Positions 1 through 8,841 of a stretch of 64,000 bases of DNA are shown here, one piece after another (the first letter of the stretch is position 1; the number at the start of each line of letters is the position of its first letter). Both the position numbers and the translations under genes were made by a program. Under the pieces are notes generated by a model, which saw nothing but the letters and a program-made list of their open reading frames with translations, searched no databases and was not told the origin of the DNA. Source of the stretch: Limnohabitans sp. 2KL-1 (GTDB lineage: Bacteria > Pseudomonadota > Gammaproteobacteria > Burkholderiales > Burkholderiaceae_C); the NCBI RefSeq assembly GCF_003063435.1, contig NZ_NESL01000002.1:558001-622000 (forward strand). Reading direction: 5' to 3'.

Positions 1-1145
1 TGCACGAGACCGGTTTTGCCTACACCTTGTCGGTGATCCCTCTGTTCATCCTGATGGGCAACTTTGTCGCCCGCGCCGGTCTGGCGCATGAGCTTTTTCA
101 TGCAGCCTACACCTTCATCGGGCACCGCAGGGGCGGTTTGGCGCATGCCACGATTGCGGCCTGTGCAGGGTTTGGTGCCATTTGCGGCTCGTCGATTGCC
201 ACGGCGGCCACCATGAGCAAGGTGGCCTACCCGTCCATGAAAAAGCTGGGCTACAGCGACGCCATGTCCACGGGCGTGATCGCGGCAGGCGGCACCCTGG
301 GCATCATGATCCCGCCGTCCACCATTTTGGTGATCTACGGCATCATCACCGAAACCCACATTGGCAAACTGTTTGCCGCTGGCGTCTTGCCGGGCTTGCT
401 GACCGCCATCCTGATGATGGGGGCCGTGGTGCTGATGACTTGGCACGACCCCGAACACGCCCCCGCTGGCGAGAAATTCAGCTGGAGCGAGCGCTGGGCC
501 GCTGTGCGCGGCATCTGGGGCGTGCTGCTGCTGGTGGTGCTGGTGCTGGGCGGCATTTACGGGGGCTTTTTCACCGCCACCGAAGGCGCAGGCATGGGTG
601 CCATGGGTGCATTCCTGTTCGCACTGGCACGCAAGTCGCTCAACAAGGCGGTGTTGCTTCAGGTGCTGGTCGAATCGGCTCGCACCACGGCCATGCTGTT
701 CACCTTGCTGATTGCCGCCACCATTTTTGCCAACTTCGTGAACTACACCAGCCTGCCCTTCGAGCTGAAAGACTGGATCACCGGCCTGGGCCTGTCGCCC
801 ATCATGATCGTGGCGGCGATGATGCTGATTTACGTGGTGCTGGGCACCGTGATGGAAGAGCTGACCATGGTCTTGCTGACCATCCCGCTGTTCTTTCCCA
901 TCGTGGTGCAGCTGGGTTTTGACCCCGTGTGGTTTGGCGTGTTGATCGTGATGGTGATCCAGATCGGCCTGATCTCTCCGCCTGTGGGCATGAACCTGTT
1001 TGTGCTCAATACCTTGCTGCCGCAAGTGGGACTGGGCACCATCTTCCGCGGCGTGTGGCCCATGGTGCTGGTCCTGGTCATCACGTTGGGCATTTTGCTG
1101 GCCTTCCCTGCCATCAGCCTGTGGTTGCCCTCGATGATGGATTGA
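1..1145 (+). CDS. TRAP transporter large permease (DctM family), 5' partial
   Basis: The frame is open from the first bases, so the gene begins before the window. About 380 residues are present against roughly 430 in the family, so some 45-50 N-terminal residues are missing. This is the large membrane subunit of a tripartite TRAP transporter, which works with a DctQ subunit and a periplasmic DctP protein to import organic acids with the sodium gradient. The visible part is a series of hydrophobic helices with two symmetry-related Pro-Pro hairpins, GIMIPPS near visible residue 100 and LISPPVGMN near 322, both hallmarks of the family. The partner genes should lie upstream, outside the window. 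The substrate cannot be read from the sequence. Confidence 0.93.
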   Translation, partial: HETGFAYTLSVIPLFILMGNFVARAGLAHELFHAAYTFIGHRRGGLAHATIAACAGFGAICGSSIATAATMSKVAYPSMKKLGYSDAMSTGVIAAGGTLGIMIPPSTILVIYGIITETHIGKLFAAGVLPGLLTAILMMGAVVLMTWHDPEHAPAGEKFSWSERWAAVRGIWGVLLLVVLVLGGIYGGFFTATEGAGMGAMGAFLFALARKSLNKAVLLQVLVESARTTAMLFTLLIAATIFANFVNYTSLPFELKDWITGLGLSPIMIVAAMMLIYVVLGTVMEELTMVLLTIPLFFPIVVQLGFDPVWFGVLIVMVIQIGLISPPVGMNLFVLNTLLPQVGLGTIFRGVWPMVLVLVITLGILLAFPAISLWLPSMMD

Positions 1146-1166
1146 GTTCAGCAATCACATCACCCC

Positions 1167-1195
1167 AAAAGGCACATCCACGGATGTGCCTTTTT
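1167..1195. terminator. rho-independent terminator, probably bidirectional
   Basis: The inverted repeat GGCACATCC / GGATGTGCC has A-rich and T-rich flanks (AAAA before, TTTTT after). It starts 22 bases after the TRAP permease stop and lies before the stop of the convergent MscS gene, so it can serve both. Confidence 0.8.
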
Positions 1196-1237
1196 CATGC
1201 CTGGCGCGCGTCCTCAGACACTGGGGGCGCTTGGCCA

Positions 1238-2512
1238 TCAGCCCCTGGATGGCAAGTGAACCACACGCTGGGGGAAAGGGATCTCGATGCCATGCGCACG
1301 CAAGGTTTTCAGAATGGCGCGGTTGACGTCTGATTTGAGATTGAGCTGACCGCTGGCGGGGTCTTCGAACCAGTAATTCACGGTGAACTCCAGCCCATCT
1401 GCACCAAAAGCCGACAAGGCCACCAAGGGTGCCGGATCGGCCAGCACACGCGGCTGCGCCTGACAGGCTTGCTGCAACAGTTCCATGACCTGGTCAACCG
1501 GCGCATCGTAGGCCACCGACACGGTGGTGCTTTGCGCCACCTTAGCATCGGCCAGCGACAAATTCTCCACCCGCTGCGTGATCAGCATTTCGTTGGGCAC
1601 GATGGATTCACGGCCTGTGGGTGAGCGGATCACGGTGTAGCGGGCCTTGATGTCGGAAATGCGGCCTTCAAAGTTATCGACCTTCACCATGTCACCGATG
1701 CGCATGCTGCGCTCGGCCAGGATCACAAAACCGCTCACGTAATTGGCTGCCAGTTTTTGCAGACCAAAACCAATGCCCACGCCCACCGCGCCGCCCAACA
1801 CCGACAGCGCCGTGAGGTCAATGCCCACCGAAGACAAGGCCAAGAGCAAGCCGACAAACATCAGCAAGGCACGCACCGTGTTGCTGATGACCTTGCGCAG
1901 CGACAAGTCACTGCCCGTGGCCGATTTGAGCAAGCGCGATTCCAGTGCAGCAGAGACCCAGAGGGTGACGATCAACACCGCGCCGGCCGTGAGCGCTCCC
2001 TCGATCAGGGTGCGCACCGACAACATGGAGCCTCCGACCTTCCAGCGGATCTGGTCCAGCTCCTCCAGCATCAAGGGCAAGATGCCCGTGACCCACAGCA
2101 CCACGGCCAGCCAGGCGATCCAGGAAATTGTGCGCTCCAGCACCCGAACGAACGGGGCCGCACCAAACGCCACCTGCAAAACTTTGACCCCCAGACGAAT
2201 CAAGGCCAGTGAAATGCAGACCGGCAGCAAAACACCGAACAAGGCAATCGGGTGGTCGCCGGTCAACACCGTGCGGGCCACGAACGTCAGGCCCAACAAA
2301 ACCGCAGGAAACAAGACCCCGTCAATGAGACGCCTGCCCAGCAAAATCGACAGTTCTTGGTCAGCGAACGCCTTGCGAACACCCCAGACCACCAGCCAGG
2401 ACAAGGCCACACAACCCGCAAAAGCAGCCAGCACCAGAAGCGACTCGGTGCGGGCCAGCGTTTCCAGCCAGGCCAGTGGATCGGCAATGTGCAAATTTTT
2501 CACTTCCGCCAT
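1238..2512 (-). CDS. Mechanosensitive ion channel, MscS family
   Basis: This 424-residue inner-membrane protein should open under membrane tension to release solutes on hypo-osmotic shock. Hydrophobic segments lie near residues 25-45, 60-80, 88-110, 130-148, 172-190 and 215-235. They are followed by the Gly/Ala-rich pore helix (GVGIGFGLQKLAANYVSG, about 244-261) and the MscS beta domain (RIGDMVKV..GRI..I..R.T.IR, NEMLI). It is longer than E. coli MscS (286 residues) because of extra N-terminal helices, a common variant. The frame stays open far upstream, but the product there is unlike any protein and lies antisense-phased within the upstream gene. ATG at 2512 is therefore chosen. It overlaps the end of the crotonase gene by 13 bases, which suggests co-transcription. 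Confidence 0.9.
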   Translation of the reverse strand: MAEVKNLHIADPLAWLETLARTESLLVLAAFAGCVALSWLVVWGVRKAFADQELSILLGRRLIDGVLFPAVLLGLTFVARTVLTGDHPIALFGVLLPVCISLALIRLGVKVLQVAFGAAPFVRVLERTISWIAWLAVVLWVTGILPLMLEELDQIRWKVGGSMLSVRTLIEGALTAGAVLIVTLWVSAALESRLLKSATGSDLSLRKVISNTVRALLMFVGLLLALSSVGIDLTALSVLGGAVGVGIGFGLQKLAANYVSGFVILAERSMRIGDMVKVDNFEGRISDIKARYTVIRSPTGRESIVPNEMLITQRVENLSLADAKVAQSTTVSVAYDAPVDQVMELLQQACQAQPRVLADPAPLVALSAFGADGLEFTVNYWFEDPASGQLNLKSDVNRAILKTLRAHGIEIPFPQRVVHLPSRG

Positions 2513-3300
2513 GTGGGAGCCCTTTTCTCGATGAAGGCCAAAACGCCCTCTTGCGCCACATCGTCCATCATGTTGCAGGCCATGGTTTGGCCAGCCAGCT
2601 GGTAAGCCGCCTCGATGCCCATTTCGCGCTGTTGGTAAAACAAGGCCTTGCCCAGACGCACCGCCTCGCGCGGTTTGGCCAAAATGGCGCTCACCAAGGC
2701 ATCGACCTGCGCATCCAGTTCGCTGGCGGCACACACCCGGTTCACCAGCCCACGGCTTTGGGCCTCTGCGGCTGAGATAAACCCGCCCGTGAGCAGCATT
2801 TCCATGGCCTGCTTGGCGTGCATGTTGCGCACCAGCGGCACGCTGGGCGTGGCACAAAACAAGCCCACGTCGATGCCGTTGACCCCAAATGTGGCACTGT
2901 CTGCCGCCACCGCCAGATCGCACTGCGCCACCAACTGGCAACCCGCAGCGGTGGCCAGGCCCTGCACACGGGCGATCACGGGCACTGGCAACTTCTGGAT
3001 GGCCAGCATCATGCGGGTACACCGGGCAAACAACTTTTGGTAATAGGCCAATTCGGGCTGTGCCCGCATTTCTTTCAGGTTATGCCCGGCGCAAAAAGCC
3101 TTGCCCGCAGCGGCCAGCACGACCACACGGGCCTGCTCGTCGTGCGCGATGGCATGCAGGGCGGTTTGCAAGGCCTCCAGCATGGCCTCACTCAGGGTGT
3201 TGAAGGTGCCAGGACTGTTCAGTGTCAGCCTGTGCACGCCACGCGCATCGCGCACGTGCAGCAACAGGTCATGGGTGTTGGATGGATTTGAATCGGTCAT
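2500..3300 (-). CDS. Enoyl-CoA hydratase/isomerase family protein, ECHDC3-like
   Basis: This 266-residue protein has the crotonase fold. The oxyanion-hole segments are visible as FCAGHNLKEM and GLATAAGCQLVAQCDLA, followed by FGVNGIDVGLFC. In classical hydratases two glutamates do the catalysis, one in a G-C-E-L motif and one in a P-E-I/L motif. Here the corresponding places read GCQL and NGIDVG, so both appear to be missing. The G-L-F-C and GCQLVA stretches recall the ECHDC3 subgroup, whose reaction is not settled. A start at 3300 (ATG, MTDSNP) is preferred over the longer frame to 3372 because similarity begins shortly after it. Its end overlaps the MscS gene. A CoA-ester substrate is likely; true hydratase activity is doubtful. 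Confidence 0.85.
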   Translation of the reverse strand: MTDSNPSNTHDLLLHVRDARGVHRLTLNSPGTFNTLSEAMLEALQTALHAIAHDEQARVVVLAAAGKAFCAGHNLKEMRAQPELAYYQKLFARCTRMMLAIQKLPVPVIARVQGLATAAGCQLVAQCDLAVAADSATFGVNGIDVGLFCATPSVPLVRNMHAKQAMEMLLTGGFISAAEAQSRGLVNRVCAASELDAQVDALVSAILAKPREAVRLGKALFYQQREMGIEAAYQLAGQTMACNMMDDVAQEGVLAFIEKRAPTWRK

Positions 3301-3373
3301 GCACCGATTGTGCCCAAACCATGCATCGCCTTCCAATGGCAGCCACATGGCCCCCCCCTGATGCCTCTTCATG

Positions 3374-3390
3374 CCCGACTCCGAGTCGGG
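3374..3390. other. Short perfect hairpin in intergenic region
   Basis: CCCGACTC and GAGTCGGG face each other around one base in the 190-base gap between the crotonase start and the HDAC-family stop. There is no T-run on either side, so it is not a convincing terminator. It may still mark the end of the HDAC-family transcript. Nothing else is evident in this gap. Confidence 0.35.
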
Positions 3391-3491
3391 ACTCCGGTGA
3401 GAAGACGTCGCGAAATCGCTGCCTCATGCCGTGTGGGATGAGAAAAGCGCGTTGCAGACGGCTCAGGGCCGGGGGTTCACCCTGGCCACGG

Positions 3492-4445
3492 TCAAACGTC
3501 GGCCAGCACGCGCAAGTGCGCCTCCACACTGCGGCCGAGGGCACTCAGGTTGTAGCCGCCTTCCAGGCAGCTCACGATGCGGCCTTGGGCATGGCGCTGC
3601 GCCACCTCCTTGATGCGCTGGGTGATCCAGGCATAGTCTTGCTCCACCAGACCCATCTGACCCATGTCGTCTTCGCGGTGGGCGTCAAAACCCGCGCTGA
3701 TGAAAATCAGCTGGGGCTTGTGCGCCTCCAGCCGAGGCAGCCACATCATGTCAATCAGCTCGCGGATGTCCATGCCCTTGGTGTAGGCGGGCACGGGCAG
3801 GTTGACCAGGTTGGCCGCATTCGATGTGGAGCCGCCTTCCGGGTAAAACGGGTGCTGGAAAAAGCTCACCATCAAGATGCGCTCGTCACCCGCCACAATG
3901 TCCTCGGTGCCGTTGCCGTGGTGCACATCGAAGTCCACAATCGCCACCCTTTTGAGGCCATGGCGCTCCAGCGCATATTTGGCGGCAATGGCCACGTTGT
4001 TGAAAAAGCAAAAACCCATGGCCTTGTCGCGGCAAGCATGGTGACCAGGCGGGCGCACAGCACAAAAAGCATTTTCCAGCTCGCCCGCCAGCACGGCATC
4101 GGTGGCGTCGATGGCCGCACCGGCCGACAACAAGGCCGCGTCCCAGGTGTGGGCGTTGATCATCGTGTCCGGGTCCAAAGCGGTGTGCGTAGGGCCGCCT
4201 GCGGCCATGTCTTCGCGCAGCACATCGCCCAAGCCCCGCAAGGCGGCTACATGCATGCGCCCGTGCGCCAGCTCGATGTCGGCCAAGGCCGCAGGGGCAG
4301 GCTCCCTGCGCTGCAAGGCCATGTCCAGCCCACTGATCAGCAAACGGTCTTCAATGGCGCCCAGCCGCTCCGGACATTCGGGATGTCCCGCACCCATTTC
4401 GTGTTTCCAGCAGGTGGGGTGGGTGAAATAGCCTGTCGCGCCCAT
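3492..4445 (-). CDS. Histone deacetylase family protein (acetylpolyamine amidohydrolase-like)
   Basis: The 317-residue product is a zinc amidohydrolase of the arginase/deacetylase superfamily. The conserved set is complete: RPPGHHA with the tandem His (H135/H136), DFDVHHGNGT with zinc ligands D173 and H175, SAGFDAH with the third ligand D254, and EGGY near residue 300 with the transition-state Tyr. Bacterial members remove acyl groups from small molecules such as acetylpolyamines or from proteins, so the real substrate is unknown. ATG at 4445 is chosen because GGAAG lies about 11 bases upstream. An in-frame GTG at 4478 would add 11 residues and has no clear ribosome site. It is divergent from mltB, with about 120 bases between. 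Confidence 0.92.
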   Translation of the reverse strand: MGATGYFTHPTCWKHEMGAGHPECPERLGAIEDRLLISGLDMALQRREPAPAALADIELAHGRMHVAALRGLGDVLREDMAAGGPTHTALDPDTMINAHTWDAALLSAGAAIDATDAVLAGELENAFCAVRPPGHHACRDKAMGFCFFNNVAIAAKYALERHGLKRVAIVDFDVHHGNGTEDIVAGDERILMVSFFQHPFYPEGGSTSNAANLVNLPVPAYTKGMDIRELIDMMWLPRLEAHKPQLIFISAGFDAHREDDMGQMGLVEQDYAWITQRIKEVAQRHAQGRIVSCLEGGYNLSALGRSVEAHLRVLADV

Positions 4446-4565
4446 GGGTTGATCTTCCAGAAATGCAAGCGCCTTCACGGCGACTTTGTTTTTGATGATT
4501 GACTATTATTTTGACAGTTTCAGCTTAGCACGAGCCGCAGGCCTCGGCGTTTAAACTCTCCCACA

Positions 4566-5783
4566 ATGAACGACCGAAAAACCCGCCGCCAGCCCATCGA
4601 CCGACTGGCCGCAAACCCCTTGCGCGGCATGGGCATGGCCCTGATGCTGTGGGCCTTGACCGCCATCACCGCCGCCAGCGCACAGCCACCCAAAGACCCC
4701 ACCTCACGGCACAAGGCTGACACCGCCAAGTCCAAAAAAACCAGCACTGCTCAGCACAGCCAAGCCAGGCGCGAGAAAGCCCCCACATCGCGCCATCTCC
4801 ACAAGACCGCTACCACTGGCATACCGCTGGGCAGCTCAGAGCACACGCAGGCATGGACCCAGGATGTGGCCACGCGCCTGCAGCTGGATCCGGTCTGGGT
4901 GAAAAACACCTTGGCTCAGGCGCAGCGCTTGCCCTCGGTGGAGAAACTGGTCCTGCCGCCCAGCAGCCCTGTGGCCAAAAACTGGGCCGCTTACCGCGGC
5001 CGTTTCATTGAGCCCATACGCATCCAGGCCGGTGTGCGTTTTTGGCAAACACACCGCACCGTACTGGAGCGGGCTGAGCGGGAATACGGCGTGCCCGCCT
5101 CTTTGATCGTCGGCATCATTGGCGTGGAAACCCTGTACGGCCAGAACACAGGCAACTTCCGCATCCTCGACGCCCTGGCCACACTGGCTTTCCATTTTCC
5201 GGATGCACACCCTCGGGCGGCCGAACGCCAGGCCTTTTTTCGCAGCGAGCTCGAGCAGTTCTTGCTGCTGACCTCGCGCAGCGGTGCCGACCCTGTGGCC
5301 ATCCGGGGCAGCTACGCTGGAGCCATGGGCCTGCCCCAATTCATGCCCTCGAGCTGGGCGCGTCACGCGGTGGACTTTGACGGTGACGGTCGCGTCGACC
5401 TGTTCAACAGTCCCAGCGACGCCATCGGCTCGGTGGCCAGTTACTTCAAAGCGTTTCAATGGCGTCCAGGCATGCCCACCCACTACGCCGTCAGCCTGAC
5501 CCCGGGCCTGAGCGACATGGACAGCCTGCTGGCCCCCGACATCTTGCCCACCTTCAGCGTGAACAGCTTCATGGCCAAAGGTGCCGCCCTGGAAGGCACC
5601 GCCCTGCAGCACAACGGCCCCTTGGCGCTGATCGAGCTGCGCAACGGCACAGAGCCCCCGAGCTATGTGGCGGGCACCGAAAACTTCTACGCCATCACCC
5701 GCTACAACTGGAGCAGCTACTACGCCATGGCCGTGATCGAGCTGGCCGATGCTGTAGCGCGGGAAGTGCAAAGCAAGCCATGA
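4566..5783 (+). CDS. mltB: Lytic murein transglycosylase B
   Basis: The 405-residue protein cleaves the MurNAc-GlcNAc bond of peptidoglycan with formation of 1,6-anhydromuramate. An N-terminal hydrophobic stretch (about 21-39, ending ASA-Q) is a signal peptide. There is no lipobox Cys, so it should be a soluble periplasmic form. A basic, low-complexity linker (40-85) precedes the SLT domain. The catalytic Glu is E188 in GIIGVETLYG, and the second family motif, YAGAMGLPQFMPSSW, lies near residue 250. A Ca-loop-like DFDGDGRVD follows. The stop overlaps the start of the next small gene (ATGA), so both are translated from one mRNA. Confidence 0.93.
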   Translation: MNDRKTRRQPIDRLAANPLRGMGMALMLWALTAITAASAQPPKDPTSRHKADTAKSKKTSTAQHSQARREKAPTSRHLHKTATTGIPLGSSEHTQAWTQDVATRLQLDPVWVKNTLAQAQRLPSVEKLVLPPSSPVAKNWAAYRGRFIEPIRIQAGVRFWQTHRTVLERAEREYGVPASLIVGIIGVETLYGQNTGNFRILDALATLAFHFPDAHPRAAERQAFFRSELEQFLLLTSRSGADPVAIRGSYAGAMGLPQFMPSSWARHAVDFDGDGRVDLFNSPSDAIGSVASYFKAFQWRPGMPTHYAVSLTPGLSDMDSLLAPDILPTFSVNSFMAKGAALEGTALQHNGPLALIELRNGTEPPSYVAGTENFYAITRYNWSSYYAMAVIELADAVAREVQSKP

Positions 5784-6001
5784 ACCCGCTGAACCCCAAG
5801 AAACTGCTGCTGAGCAAATGGACGGCTGTCACGCCTGTGGCCAAGCAAAAGCATTTTTTGGTCAGCCGGGTGATCCAACCTGTGCTGGAAACCGATCCTG
5901 TGGAGTGGGTGGAAATCGAAGCGGTGTTTTCCAAGGCCACACAGGTCATCAAGTGGCGTGCCCTGCAAGACGACGCAGTCTGGCGACAGGGTTGGGTTTG
6001 A
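5780..6001 (+). CDS. TIGR02450-type small Trp-rich conserved protein
   Basis: This 73-residue protein opens with NPKKLLLSKWTAV and contains several tryptophans (KWTA, VEWVE, IKWRAL, VWRQGW), the pattern of the tryptophan-rich TIGR02450 family found in many proteobacteria. No function is known for the family. It has no signal or membrane segment and should be cytoplasmic. Its ATG overlaps the mltB stop by four bases (ATGA), which sets the start and argues for translational coupling. Confidence 0.85.
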   Translation: MNPLNPKKLLLSKWTAVTPVAKQKHFLVSRVIQPVLETDPVEWVEIEAVFSKATQVIKWRALQDDAVWRQGWV

Positions 6002-6085
6002 ACTGAAATCGGGCCATGTCGGAACTTTCGTATTGCTCTGGTTCTATGATCGATATGAATTCTCAAATCATGCAAAGATCGACAA

Positions 6086-7216
6086 ATGTTCACTGCTCAA
6101 ATCATGTTGGGGTTGATCGCCTTACTGACAATACCCTTCAGCACTTTCGCGACCGAAATGCCCTATGGGCAACTGGTGACCAATGGTTTTCGAAATCATG
6201 CGAAGGTCGCTTATGTCAAGCCGCCCAAAGAATCCAAAGCCTTGCCGCCAACAACAGCCACAGTACCCGATGAGGCCAAGCAAGTTTTAGACGAACTATT
6301 TGGCCGAAACAACACGAAGGCCTTGGTTGTCGTACGCGACTCTCAAATTCTTTACGAACGCTACAGTTTTGGTGTGGGCAAAAGAAACACGCCTTTGGGA
6401 TATTCCGTATCAAAAAGCCTGACCGCATTGACTGTAGGTCGAGCCATTTGTGACGGTCACATCAACAGCATTGACGACCCCATCAAAAAGTATGTAGCCA
6501 ATTTGTCGGGGACATCGTGGGGTGAAGCCAGTGTCAAAGATGTTTTGCGCATGTCGAGCGGAGCCTACAAAACTGAACTTCAATTCGATGGTCACAAATC
6601 TCGCGAACTACAGCAAAGTGTTGGCACGGCCATTGCTGAGGGGAAAATGACAGCTGACTTTGTCGACCTGATGAAGGCAAACGATGAAAAAAGATTCCCC
6701 ACTGGCAGCGTCTACAACTACAGTAATTTTGATACTGTCGCATTGGGTTTGCTGGTTCAGGCTGCAACAGGCATGTCTTTTTCAGACTACTTCGAGAAGG
6801 CCATTTGGCAAACGGTGGGGGCTGAATCTCGTGGTGCTTGGTTTGTAAACAGCCATGGACAAACATCAACATACAACGGGTTCAGTGCAACACCGCATGA
6901 TTGGGCTCGGATCGGTGTCATGGTGCTTGACGAGCTCAGAAAAAAAGATTCATGCTTTGGAAAATTTCTCTTGGATGCAACTTCCCATCAAATTTCTTCA
7001 GTAGGCCCGGCCACTTCATATGGTTACCAAATTTGGGTGGGTTGCCGTGCATCGCAAACAGACTTTTGTTTCGTGGGATTTGGTGGCCAATACCTGATTT
7101 TTAATGTCGCGACAAATACGGTCATTTACCACCATGCCACAAGCTTCTCACCTGTTGTTTGGCAGACACCCAAAGTAATGGACCAGCTGATACCTGCTTT
7201 AGCCAAAGCCAAATAA
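6086..7216 (+). CDS. Serine hydrolase, beta-lactamase/NylB-like fold
   Basis: The product is 376 residues with an N-terminal hydrophobic signal segment (about 3-22, ending FAT-E), so it is probably exported. Catalytic features of class C-type serine hydrolases are visible. The nucleophile motif is S107-V-S-K110 (SxxK) and the general-base motif Y212-S-N (YxN). GFGGQ near residue 335 could stand in for the KTG strand, as in 6-aminohexanoate-dimer hydrolases. The natural substrate is not evident; an ester or amide is likely. Base composition is clearly A/T-richer than the genes on either side, and the neighbour 7450-8841 shares this, so the two may have arrived together. No operon partner is visible. 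Confidence 0.82.
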   Translation: MFTAQIMLGLIALLTIPFSTFATEMPYGQLVTNGFRNHAKVAYVKPPKESKALPPTTATVPDEAKQVLDELFGRNNTKALVVVRDSQILYERYSFGVGKRNTPLGYSVSKSLTALTVGRAICDGHINSIDDPIKKYVANLSGTSWGEASVKDVLRMSSGAYKTELQFDGHKSRELQQSVGTAIAEGKMTADFVDLMKANDEKRFPTGSVYNYSNFDTVALGLLVQAATGMSFSDYFEKAIWQTVGAESRGAWFVNSHGQTSTYNGFSATPHDWARIGVMVLDELRKKDSCFGKFLLDATSHQISSVGPATSYGYQIWVGCRASQTDFCFVGFGGQYLIFNVATNTVIYHHATSFSPVVWQTPKVMDQLIPALAKAK

Positions 7217-7449
7217 GGCCATTTGGATCATCAACTGGCGAGCTCTGACCTTGCTAAAGTAATCCGCATCTCGTAACCGAGTCTGAAGTTCTGCCTCAAT
7301 GTATGCCGAGCAGCGCAACTTGCTTGTATCCTGCTGGCCATCCCATTTTGAGCGCGTTGAAATAAGTGGTGATGGCGATGATTATCAAAAAATAGGTCTA
7401 CACCATGGACGAATGCATCACCATATTTCAAAAAATTGAATGAATTATT
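7217..7449. other. Intergenic stretch, possible decayed coding fragment
   Basis: This gap of about 230 bases lies between two A/T-rich genes. On the minus strand an open stretch of about 54 codons without its own start reads plausibly as protein (it includes YIEAELQTRLRDADYF). It runs into the end of the serine hydrolase gene. It could be the remnant of a broken gene or simply chance. No terminator or promoter is convincing here. Confidence 0.2.
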
Positions 7450-8841
7450 TCAATCCAATACAAGTGGTGTATTTATTGTTACCGAACGACCGTACAAAAT
7501 CCATTTACCCGAAGATGAATTAACACCAGACATCAACAAGTTATAAGAATTTTTATCGCCACTTGCCATGAAATATGTCCCACGTCCACAAACCAATATA
7601 CCAGCCGCTGCACATCTAATATTTAGCTCAGCATCAGCAATTTTCTTTTTGCTAAATGTACCATCTCCATTATTAACAAGAACAATAGTTGTCGACCAAT
7701 CACCAATCGATTCATTTAATTGATAACCATATTTTGGACCACTGCTAACGATATCCATTTTTCCATCAAAGTTAATATCTATTATTCGAAGATCAAGGCC
7801 GAAATCTGTTGGTTGATGTGTTGGAATGGCGGATGCAGAATACTGCAAACGTCCATGTCCATCATTAATGAACACAGCGAGCATTGCACCGCTTAAAAAT
7901 GGCTTACTGATTCCATCTCCGCTGAGAATTTCTATCACATCTGGATAGCCATCACCATTCAAATCTCCAACCAATCCGTTTTGATAATTCTTGTATCCTT
8001 GCTCTTCCAATGCAGGCGCTTTTAAAATTTGTGTGACTTGGTAAAAATTTCCAATAAAACTCACAACTTGCTGACCAAAAACAATAGCGTCTTTTCCATT
8101 TTTTAAAAAATCACCCTTCCCGACCCACCATGTAGGCATATCATTTGATAATATACTAGGATCAAATGGCATATTAACAAAAATATTATTTATTTTTTTA
8201 AATATCTGCATTGATGGATTTCCATCAAATACACCAAGCGTATTTTTAATAAAAACCAAACTATTTTCATCCCCAATACTTGCTGAGGCGCATCCATGGG
8301 TGAAGTCATTTGACTGTGGCAATGATAACGTTTGATCTATAAATTTTCCATTTTGCATCGTAAACAACAGGTCTTGTTCTCCCCAAATGCCATTGATACG
8401 TGGTGTCGCGGCATCTTTATAACTGCCAACCTCACGCCCATGATTACAAAACCAAAGAGATTGCAGGTCAGTTTTAGGGTCATTGAAAGCCACAATGTTT
8501 CGCCCCCAGTAGATATTAGGTGCTTTGGTAAAGTAATGATCGGTTACGTCCATTACCCCTGTACTGTTGGCTTTAGCCATCAGTACAGGGGTCGGGTTTG
8601 AGAGAGCCTGTGCATTTGGTCCCATTGTTGTAAGTACCAATATTTCACTTCCATCAGAAATCTTCATGTATGTGTGAAACCAAGGTTGCACTCCAGCAGC
8701 CATTGTTGCAGTTGAAATGTTGGCCGCTACAGGAGTTTGCGTTGTGCCGCTGCTACTGCCGCCACCGCCACCGCCACCGCCACCGCCACAGGCAGAAATA
8801 ACAGCAACACTTAAAGCCAAAAGAAGGTTATTGACATTCAT
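7450..8841 (-). CDS. FG-GAP/VCBS repeat lipoprotein
   Basis: The 463-residue product has a lipoprotein signal (LLLALSVAVISAC; Cys near residue 18). A run of ten glycines and a Ser-rich stretch follow directly. The mature part contains FG-GAP/VCBS-type loops such as DLNGDGYPDV and DINFDGKMDIV, which in beta-propeller proteins bind calcium. It is therefore probably an outer-membrane-anchored or surface propeller of unknown ligand. ATG at 8841 is chosen because AGAGAG lies just upstream; a TTG at 8859 is the longer alternative. The gene is markedly A/T-rich, with many AAA/ATT codons compared with the rest of the window, which suggests recent transfer. The glycine tract is encoded by hexanucleotide repeats and could vary in length in frame. 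Confidence 0.82.
   Translation of the reverse strand: MNVNNLLLALSVAVISACGGGGGGGGGGSSSGTTQTPVAANISTATMAAGVQPWFHTYMKISDGSEILVLTTMGPNAQALSNPTPVLMAKANSTGVMDVTDHYFTKAPNIYWGRNIVAFNDPKTDLQSLWFCNHGREVGSYKDAATPRINGIWGEQDLLFTMQNGKFIDQTLSLPQSNDFTHGCASASIGDENSLVFIKNTLGVFDGNPSMQIFKKINNIFVNMPFDPSILSNDMPTWWVGKGDFLKNGKDAIVFGQQVVSFIGNFYQVTQILKAPALEEQGYKNYQNGLVGDLNGDGYPDVIEILSGDGISKPFLSGAMLAVFINDGHGRLQYSASAIPTHQPTDFGLDLRIIDINFDGKMDIVSSGPKYGYQLNESIGDWSTTIVLVNNGDGTFSKKKIADAELNIRCAAAGILVCGRGTYFMASGDKNSYNLLMSGVNSSSGKWILYGRSVTINTPLVLD
8758..8787. repeat. CCGCCA hexanucleotide tract (poly-Gly)
   Basis: About four and a half tandem copies of CCGCCA on the plus strand (GGCGGT on the coding strand) encode the glycine run next to the lipobox Cys of the FG-GAP lipoprotein. 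Gain or loss of a unit would keep the frame. Confidence 0.75.

Noticed and set aside
2513-3022. N-terminal extension of the MscS gene by 170 codons
   Set aside because: The extra part lies inside the crotonase gene in another phase and does not read as protein.
3374-3390. Terminator for the HDAC-family gene
   Set aside because: The stem is good but no T-run follows on either strand.
7231-7431. A 66-codon minus-strand gene between the serine hydrolase and the lipoprotein
   Set aside because: It has no ribosome site, and another frame of the same DNA reads at least as well. Neither shows a known domain.
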